Assembly: GCA_003222555.1 (NCBI GenBank)
Contig: QHWL01000001.1
Coordinates: 12,646 to 26,311 of the forward strand
Source of the DNA: Acidobacteriota bacterium
GTDB lineage: Bacteria > Acidobacteriota > Vicinamibacteria > Vicinamibacterales > CAVVIG01
Length of the DNA stretch: 13,666 nt
Direction: 5' to 3'
Both the position numbers and the translations under genes were made by a program. Shown here in pieces: positions 9,243-13,666 of this stretch (positions are counted from its first letter, which is position 1; each line of letters begins with the position of its first letter). Under the pieces are notes generated by a model, which saw nothing but the letters and a program-made list of their open reading frames with translations, ran no database searches and was not told the DNA's origin.

Positions 9243-10145
9243 TCAGCGAACCAGCGTCATCGGCGGGCAGCTGCCGAGAGGCGCTGGATACGACGTTAGG
9301 GTGATCGCGCGTACGACTTCGCCGGCGATGAAGGCGTAACCGGAGTCGTTCGGATGAAACCCGTCGGAGAAATAGTTGGAGGGCAGGTACGACCTCGAGT
9401 CGCACAGGAGATCGACAACCGCGACACCCTGTGACGTGAGCGGATTGACGACGGTGGTCGCCATCGCCACTGCCGCTCGCTGGGCTGCCTGCCGTTGCGG
9501 CAGGCTCGCGGCGGCCAGGTAGGGCAGTCCGGCGAGATTCGGCAGGTTCAGGACGACGATTCGGGTGGCCGCCTGCGCCCTGATGCCGGTGAGGAGCGTG
9601 GCGTAATCCACGCCGAACGCCTTGACCTGTTGGTCGATGTAGCCGGCCTGGTCGTTCGCGCCCGCGCCGCCACCGAGCGCCGCGGTGATCGTGTTGACTT
9701 CGTTGCCGCCGGCGAAAATCGTCACGACGGTGGTGTCTTTTGGCACAAACCGCATTTCTTGGTCGATGTAGTTTCCCAACACCGGGGCGTTGGGCCGGTA
9801 CTGCGCCGAAAGCGCCTGAAAATCCGGGCCGATGACCGCCGTAAAAATGCCGAGGTTTGTCAGCTTTACGGTGAACCCGCTCGCTCGAAGCTGGCGAGCC
9901 GCGACCTGCACATAACCTGTCCCGTTGGGACAGTCCACAAACGGCAGACATTCGATTGAGCCACCATGGCCGGTGGCATCGCTTGCGCCGATTGCTGTGT
10001 ACACAATGGTCGCACCCGGCGCCGGAGGGCCAGTTGGCCCCATGGGGCTTTTGTCGTCACCGAGTCCCAACCTGTCACAGGCCACTGACGCAGTCAGGCA
10101 CAATGTGACCGCGCCGATCCATGAAATTGGAATGTGATGAGTCAC
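9243..10145 (-). CDS. SGNH/GDSL hydrolase family lipoprotein
   Basis: About 300 residues when started at the GTG at 10145. The frame stays open upstream to 10334, but that extension overlaps the divergent peroxiredoxin and does not look like a signal peptide. The chosen N-terminus has a hydrophobic segment (ISWIGAVTLCLTASVAC) ending in a lipobox-like SVAC, then a Gly/Pro linker (PMGPTGPPAPG). It is therefore probably an exported lipoprotein. SGNH blocks: the nucleophile serine in IGASDATG, block III as AGGNEVN in place of the usual GxND, and the Asp-His pair in SDGFHPND near the C-terminus. The family covers esterases, lipases and acetylxylan esterases, so the substrate is not predictable. 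Block III deviates (GGNE), which may alter the oxyanion hole. It precedes the NUDIX gene by 12 bp. Confidence 0.85.
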   Translation of the reverse strand: MTHHIPISWIGAVTLCLTASVACDRLGLGDDKSPMGPTGPPAPGATIVYTAIGASDATGHGGSIECLPFVDCPNGTGYVQVAARQLRASGFTVKLTNLGIFTAVIGPDFQALSAQYRPNAPVLGNYIDQEMRFVPKDTTVVTIFAGGNEVNTITAALGGGAGANDQAGYIDQQVKAFGVDYATLLTGIRAQAATRIVVLNLPNLAGLPYLAAASLPQRQAAQRAAVAMATTVVNPLTSQGVAVVDLLCDSRSYLPSNYFSDGFHPNDSGYAFIAGEVVRAITLTSYPAPLGSCPPMTLVR

Positions 10146-10182
10146 GTAAAAGACCTGCAACGAAAGTATCGCACCAGTCGTA

Positions 10183-10785
10183 ATGCCCTTATTAGAATGG
10201 CATGGATCGGGAAAGAACACCTCATTGCAATTCCTCAACCAGCTGCGAATGATTGCGGCCACCACAGCGGCGGCGGTCGCGGGCGCGGTCAACATGGCGG
10301 CCGGGCGTGGCGGCGACCCTCGAATTTCACTCAAGGCGGGCGACCAGGCGCCCGATTTTTCGCTGCCGGGTTCCGACGGGAGTACTTATCGGCTCGGCGA
10401 TTTCCGAGGGCGTCAGGCGGTCGTGCTCGCGTGGTTTCCCAAGGCCTTCACCCTCGGTTGAACGGCCGAGTGCAAATCGCTCGGGACGAGCGGTGCCGAG
10501 TTGCGGCGTTTCCGCGTTCGATACTTTGGAGCGAATGTCGACTCGCTCGAGACGAATACGCGCTTCGCACGATCGCTGGGAATTGAGTATCCGATTCTGA
10601 GCGACCCGGGAAAGCAGGTGGCGCGTGCGTACGGCGTATTGTCGGCGAGCGGATACGCGTCGCGGTGGACCTTTTATATCGGGGTCGATGGGCGCGTTCT
10701 CGAGGTCGACAAGCACGTCCGTGCTTCGACGCACGGTCGTGACATCGCCGCCAGGTTGACCGAGTTGGGCGTTTCCGGGACCTAG
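10183..10785 (+). CDS. Selenocysteine-containing peroxiredoxin (in-frame TGA at 10459-10461 read as Sec)
   Basis: Predicted thiol/selenol peroxidase of the AhpC/TSA (PrxQ/BCP-like) family, reducing peroxides. From ATG 10183 the frame gives 200 residues with one internal TGA at codon 93. Upstream are [15 protein letters not shown] and [13 protein letters not shown]; downstream are [23 protein letters not shown] and [13 protein letters not shown]. Both halves belong to one thioredoxin fold in the same frame. The motif PKAFTLG-U matches PxxxTxxC with Sec at the peroxidatic cysteine. C97, four residues on, could be the resolving thiol. The start is uncertain. TTG 10225 or ATG 10249 would put a hydrophobic stretch ([14 protein letters not shown]) at the N-terminus, suggesting export; the first 14 residues from 10183 look unlike a signal peptide. 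It is divergent from the SGNH gene. The alternative, a Cys-to-stop pseudogene or sequence error, is less likely given the exact position and the hairpin after the TGA. Confidence 0.87.
10459..10498 (+). promoter_or_regulatory. Candidate bacterial SECIS element after the Sec TGA
   Basis: After the TGA at 10459-10461 a perfect 6-bp stem CGCTCG (10478-10483) / CGAGCG (10487-10492) encloses the loop GGA. The loop lies 23-25 nt after the TGA, inside the 16-37 nt spacing typical of bacterial SECIS elements, and it starts with G, as SelB-binding loops usually do. CGGC at 10463-10466 could pair with GCCG at 10495-10498 to form a lower stem. Confidence 0.65.
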
Positions 10786-10821
10786 GACAGGGACGTTCGG
10801 GCGGGCGTTCACGCCGCTGTC
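10786..10821 (+). terminator. Stem-loop directly after the peroxiredoxin stop
   Basis: GACAG (10786-10790) can pair with CTGTC (10817-10821), and inside them GGCG (10804-10807) pairs with CGCC (10812-10815) around TTCA. It begins at the base after the stop codon. The lack of a T-tract keeps this tentative. Confidence 0.35.
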
Positions 10822-10824
10822 ACA

Positions 10825-10854
10825 AGCTGGCCGCGCGCACGCGGCGACCAGGCT
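10825..10854 (+). other. Hairpin just upstream of the DUF349 gene start
   Basis: CCGCG (10831-10835) pairs with CGCGG (10840-10844) around CGCA, and AGCTGG (10825-10830) can pair with CCA and GCT at 10848-10854 across small bulges, about 11 bp in all. It ends about 11 nt before the ATG and abuts the GGAG ribosome site, so it could affect initiation. It has no T-run. Confidence 0.35.
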
Positions 10855-10865
10855 GGAGCGAGCTC

Positions 10866-13666
10866 ATGACATTGCTCGATCGATTCCGCACGCAGGCTGG
10901 CCAGAACCATCCCGACACCGCGGTCCGCCTCGCATACGTCGCCGAGCTGCCGCTCGAGGAGCGCGATCTCATCGGCGCCGTCGCGCGCAAGGACGAGGAC
11001 GCGCGCGTGCGCCGCGCGGCGGTCGCCAAGCTGATGGATCCCTCCGCGCTTGCCGCGATCGCACTCGATGATGCCGACGAGCAGGTACGCGCGCAGGCGA
11101 TCGCCATGCTCCGGGACATCGCGCTCGACGCGTTTGAGGGTGTGAGCGAAGCCGAGGCGCTCGCGGCGGTCGACGCGCTTCGCGACACCAAGACGCTGGC
11201 GCAGGTCGCCAAGACCTCGCTGCGCGAAGAGGTCGCGCGGCGGGCCCTGGCGCGGGTGGGTGACGTTCACGCGCTCGGATCGATCGCACGTCAGGCCGCG
11301 CACGAACCGATCCGGCGCACCGCGTTCGACGGGCTGCAGGATCGAGGCGAAATCCTCGGCGTCGCGATGAACGGCGAGTTCAAGGACACGGCGGTCGCGG
11401 CCGTGGAACGGCTGGCGGATCGCGCGGAGCTCGAGCAGGTGGCCGCGCGCGGCAATAACAAGAGCGCGGCCAAGCGCGCCCGCGGGCTGCTGCGCGAGAT
11501 GGACGAGCGCGCGGCACAAGAAGCGGTCGCGGCGGCGCCGCGGGCTCCCGACCCCGCGGCGACCGCGCACGACGAGCCTGCGGAGGTCGCCTCGCAGCCC
11601 GAAGCGCTGGCTCGCCCGGTAGGCCCGGTAGGCATCGAGGAGCTGCGCGCGGTCGAGACCGCGCGGAAGGAGGCGGAAGCGGCCCGGCTCCGCGACGAGC
11701 AACGGGCGGAACGCGCGCGCGCCGCCGCCGCGGAGCAGGCGAGAGAAGAGGCCAGAGAGCAGGCCAGAACAGAAGCGAGAAGGGAGGCGGACAAAACCGC
11801 CGAGCGCCGCCGCATCCGCCTCGCGGAGCTGGCCGACGAAGCTGAATCTGCGGCAACCGACACCGATCTCGCGTCTGCCCGCCGCCGGATGGCGGTCGCG
11901 CGCCGTGAATGGACCGACCTGGCAATCGGCGGCGCGATCGATCCCGAAATCGCATCGCGGCTGGCCGGCGCCGAGTCGCGTCTGACGGCACGCGAGACCG
12001 AACTCCACGAAGCGGACGCGCGCGCGCGTCGCGAGGCCCTGAACCGGCTCCATCAACTCTTCGCGCGGGTCGAGCCGCAGCTGACCAACGCCGATCTGCC
12101 GCTCAAGAGTGCCGAGCGCGCGCTGCGCGACGTGCGAGCGGCGCTCTCCGACGTGGCGCCGCTCCCCTCCAAGCGCGACTACGAAGAAGCGACCCGTCGA
12201 CTGAGGGCCGCGCTGGCCGCGCTCACCGCGAAAGTGCAGGAGTTGCGCGAGGTCGCCGGCTGGCAGCGCTGGGCGAACGTCGGGATCCAGGAACAGCTCT
12301 GCGAGAAAATGGAGGCGCTCCGAACGGCTGACGACGCCGACGAAACCGCGCGCCAGATTCGCGAATTGCAGCAGCAGTGGCGTCAAGCGGCCGACGTACC
12401 GCGCGCGCAAGGCGAAGCGCTGTGGAAACGGTTCAAGACGGCGCACGACGAAGTCTGGGCGCGGTGCGAAACGCATTTTGCGGCGCAGGCCCAGGTTCGC
12501 GCGGCGAATCTCGCCAGAAAGATCGCGTTCGTGGAGCGCGCTGAAGCGCTCGCCGATTCCACCAACTGGATTTCGACCGCCGAGGAAATCAAGCGGCTGC
12601 AGGCCGAGTGGAAAACCGTCGGTCCGGTGACGCGAGGACAGGAAAAGGCCGCCTGGGAGCGCTTCCGCGCGGCCTGCGATCGGTTCTTCACCCGCCGCCA
12701 GGAAGATCTGGCGAAACGCAAGATCATCTGGGCCGAGAACCTGGCAAAAAAAGAAGCGCTCTGCACGAGAGCCGAAGCGCTCGGGGAATCGACCGAGTGG
12801 GAGCTGGCGGCCGCGGAAATCAAGCGTCTGCAGTCGGAATGGCGGGCAATCGGCCCGGTGAAGAAGAGCCGGTCGGAAGCGCTCTGGCTACGATTCCGCG
12901 GCTCGTGCGATCGCTTTTTCACCCGCTACGCGCAGCGGCACGACATCGCGCGCGCCGAGCGAGTGGCGGCCCGCGAAGCCGTCTGCGCCGCGCTCGAGGC
13001 GCTCGCACCGGGGGCCCAGTCCGCCGAGCCACCGCCCGACGACCGAGCGCAAGAATCATCAGCGGCGAGCGGGGTCGACCCGCCTGCACTTAGCGCGGTC
13101 GAGCCGCCTGCGGATCTGCTCCAGAGCGTCCGAGCGCTTCGTCTGCGATGGCAGCAAGAGCTTGCCGCGCGCGGTGTCGATCGCGAACGCGCCCTCGCGC
13201 TCGACGAACGCTTCGCTGCCGCTTTCAATCGAGTAGTCGCAGGCTGGCCGGCGGTGTTCGATGGAACCGACCTCGATCCCGACGCGAACTGCAAACGCAT
13301 GGAGGCTCTCGCTCAAAGGATGGAAGACCTTGCGGCGTCGCTCGGCGGCGCGGTCCCCGCCGCGGCGCTGTCGCCGACCACAAGACTCGCAGCGATGCTC
13401 AAAGAGGCGCTGGCCACCAACACGATCGGCGGGAAAGTCGATGAAGAGAGCCGCTGGCGCGCCGCGCAGGAAGACGTGCGGCAGGCACAGGCCAGCTGGT
13501 CGCGCATCGGCCCGGTTGCCGACGAGGCACGACGACGCGCGCTGATGGATCGCTTTCAGAGCGCGTGTCGGCGGATCGTAGACGGCGCCGCGGCAAAAGC
13601 GGGAGCGGCGGGAGCGGTTGGAAGGGCAGGTGGGGCAGGAAGGGCAGGTGGGGCAGGTGGGGCAGG
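10866..13666 (+). CDS. HEAT-repeat, coiled-coil and DUF349 protein (3' end outside window)
   Basis: A continuous frame from ATG 10866 runs off the right edge (933 codons visible). GGAG lies about 8 nt before the ATG. Residues 1-212 are helical repeats of HEAT type (for example VRRAAVAKLMDPSAL and EPIRRTAFDGL). A charged Ala/Glu/Arg-rich coiled coil spans about 258-335. DUF349 repeats follow: clear ones near 555-620 and 630-700 (EIKRLQAEWKTVGPV...WERFRAACDRFF and EIKRLQSEWRAIGPVKK...LWLRFRGSCDRFF), and weaker ones near 470-540 and beyond 860 (WSRIGPVADEARR). The visible end is a Gly/Ala-rich tail coded by 9-bp repeats. There is no signal peptide or membrane segment, so it is probably cytoplasmic. 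The molecular function of DUF349 proteins is poorly known; nothing here names a substrate. The large antisense open frame over this gene is a GC artefact. Confidence 0.88.
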   Translation, partial: MTLLDRFRTQAGQNHPDTAVRLAYVAELPLEERDLIGAVARKDEDARVRRAAVAKLMDPSALAAIALDDADEQVRAQAIAMLRDIALDAFEGVSEAEALAAVDALRDTKTLAQVAKTSLREEVARRALARVGDVHALGSIARQAAHEPIRRTAFDGLQDRGEILGVAMNGEFKDTAVAAVERLADRAELEQVAARGNNKSAAKRARGLLREMDERAAQEAVAAAPRAPDPAATAHDEPAEVASQPEALARPVGPVGIEELRAVETARKEAEAARLRDEQRAERARAAAAEQAREEAREQARTEARREADKTAERRRIRLAELADEAESAATDTDLASARRRMAVARREWTDLAIGGAIDPEIASRLAGAESRLTARETELHEADARARREALNRLHQLFARVEPQLTNADLPLKSAERALRDVRAALSDVAPLPSKRDYEEATRRLRAALAALTAKVQELREVAGWQRWANVGIQEQLCEKMEALRTADDADETARQIRELQQQWRQAADVPRAQGEALWKRFKTAHDEVWARCETHFAAQAQVRAANLARKIAFVERAEALADSTNWISTAEEIKRLQAEWKTVGPVTRGQEKAAWERFRAACDRFFTRRQEDLAKRKIIWAENLAKKEALCTRAEALGESTEWELAAAEIKRLQSEWRAIGPVKKSRSEALWLRFRGSCDRFFTRYAQRHDIARAERVAAREAVCAALEALAPGAQSAEPPPDDRAQESSAASGVDPPALSAVEPPADLLQSVRALRLRWQQELAARGVDRERALALDERFAAAFNRVVAGWPAVFDGTDLDPDANCKRMEALAQRMEDLAASLGGAVPAAALSPTTRLAAMLKEALATNTIGGKVDEESRWRAAQEDVRQAQASWSRIGPVADEARRRALMDRFQSACRRIVDGAAAKAGAAGAVGRAGGAGRAGGAGGA
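13599..13666 (+). repeat. In-frame 9-bp minisatellite at the end of the DUF349 frame
   Basis: Two GCGGGAGCG units (13599-13616) are followed by five units of the form (A/G)GGGCAGG(T/A) from 13623 to the window end. The units are AGGGCAGGT, GGGGCAGGA, AGGGCAGGT, GGGGCAGGT and a cut GGGGCAGG. Each codes Arg/Gly-Ala-Gly, so copy-number change would alter the tail without a frameshift. The array may continue past the window. Confidence 0.8.

Noticed and set aside
10183..10785. Peroxiredoxin as a plain nonsense pseudogene
   Set aside because: The only lesion is a TGA exactly at the catalytic cysteine, the frame is intact on both sides, and a SECIS-like hairpin follows. A sequencing error cannot be excluded without reads.
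10809..12476. A 555-codon minus-strand open frame
   Set aside because: It lies antisense to the HEAT/DUF349 gene, whose domains are recognisable; its own product is Arg/Gly/Leu-rich without any family pattern.

Overview
This is a GC-rich chromosomal window with ordinary housekeeping genes, no sign of a phage or plasmid, and an unusual load of small dispersed repeats. Gene content (topoisomerase IV parC/parE, type I-beta glutamine synthetase, a DUF349 protein, a selenocysteine peroxiredoxin) together with very high third-position GC would suit an Acidobacteriota-like soil bacterium, perhaps Vicinamibacteria. That placement is an inference; nothing in the window fixes the taxon.

Layout. Bases 1-87 are the tail of a plus-strand gene, probably a PLP-dependent aminotransferase. 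Convergent to it is a minus-strand three-gene cluster read from 6241 down to 147: parC, then a NYN-domain putative RNase with two LOTUS/OST-HTH domains, then parE. The gaps are 91 and 40 bp, so an operon is likely. Bases 6242-6992 hold no convincing gene; they contain a strong inverted repeat, a candidate sigma70 promoter and a long leader for plus-strand glnA (6993-8435). glnA converges on a minus-strand pair: an SGNH/GDSL lipoprotein and a NudL-like CoA pyrophosphatase whose real N-terminus seems to start at a CTG. Divergent from the SGNH gene is a peroxiredoxin interrupted by one in-frame TGA. After it comes a large plus-strand HEAT/coiled-coil/DUF349 gene that runs off the right edge.

The most striking signal is the peroxiredoxin at about 10183-10785. 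The TGA at 10459-10461 lies exactly where the PxxxTxxC motif places the peroxidatic cysteine. The reading frame continues intact with conserved peroxiredoxin sequence, and a GC-rich hairpin with a G-starting loop lies 17-31 nt after the TGA, where bacterial SECIS elements sit. This is best read as a selenoprotein, probably exported. Selenocysteine peroxiredoxins are a known class, so the novelty would lie in the lineage, the export and the pairing with a nearby cysteine four residues on.

Secondary themes: (i) two unrelated palindromic or tandem repeat elements sit in frame inside coding sequences, one in the ParC C-terminal domain and one in the basic tail of the NYN protein; (ii) an ACGGAGGTCACGG-type repeat occurs upstream of parE and as an inverted array between glnA and the NUDIX gene; (iii) the DUF349 gene ends the window in an in-frame 9-bp minisatellite; (iv) ParC carries Ala in place of the quinolone-contacting Ser of the QRDR.
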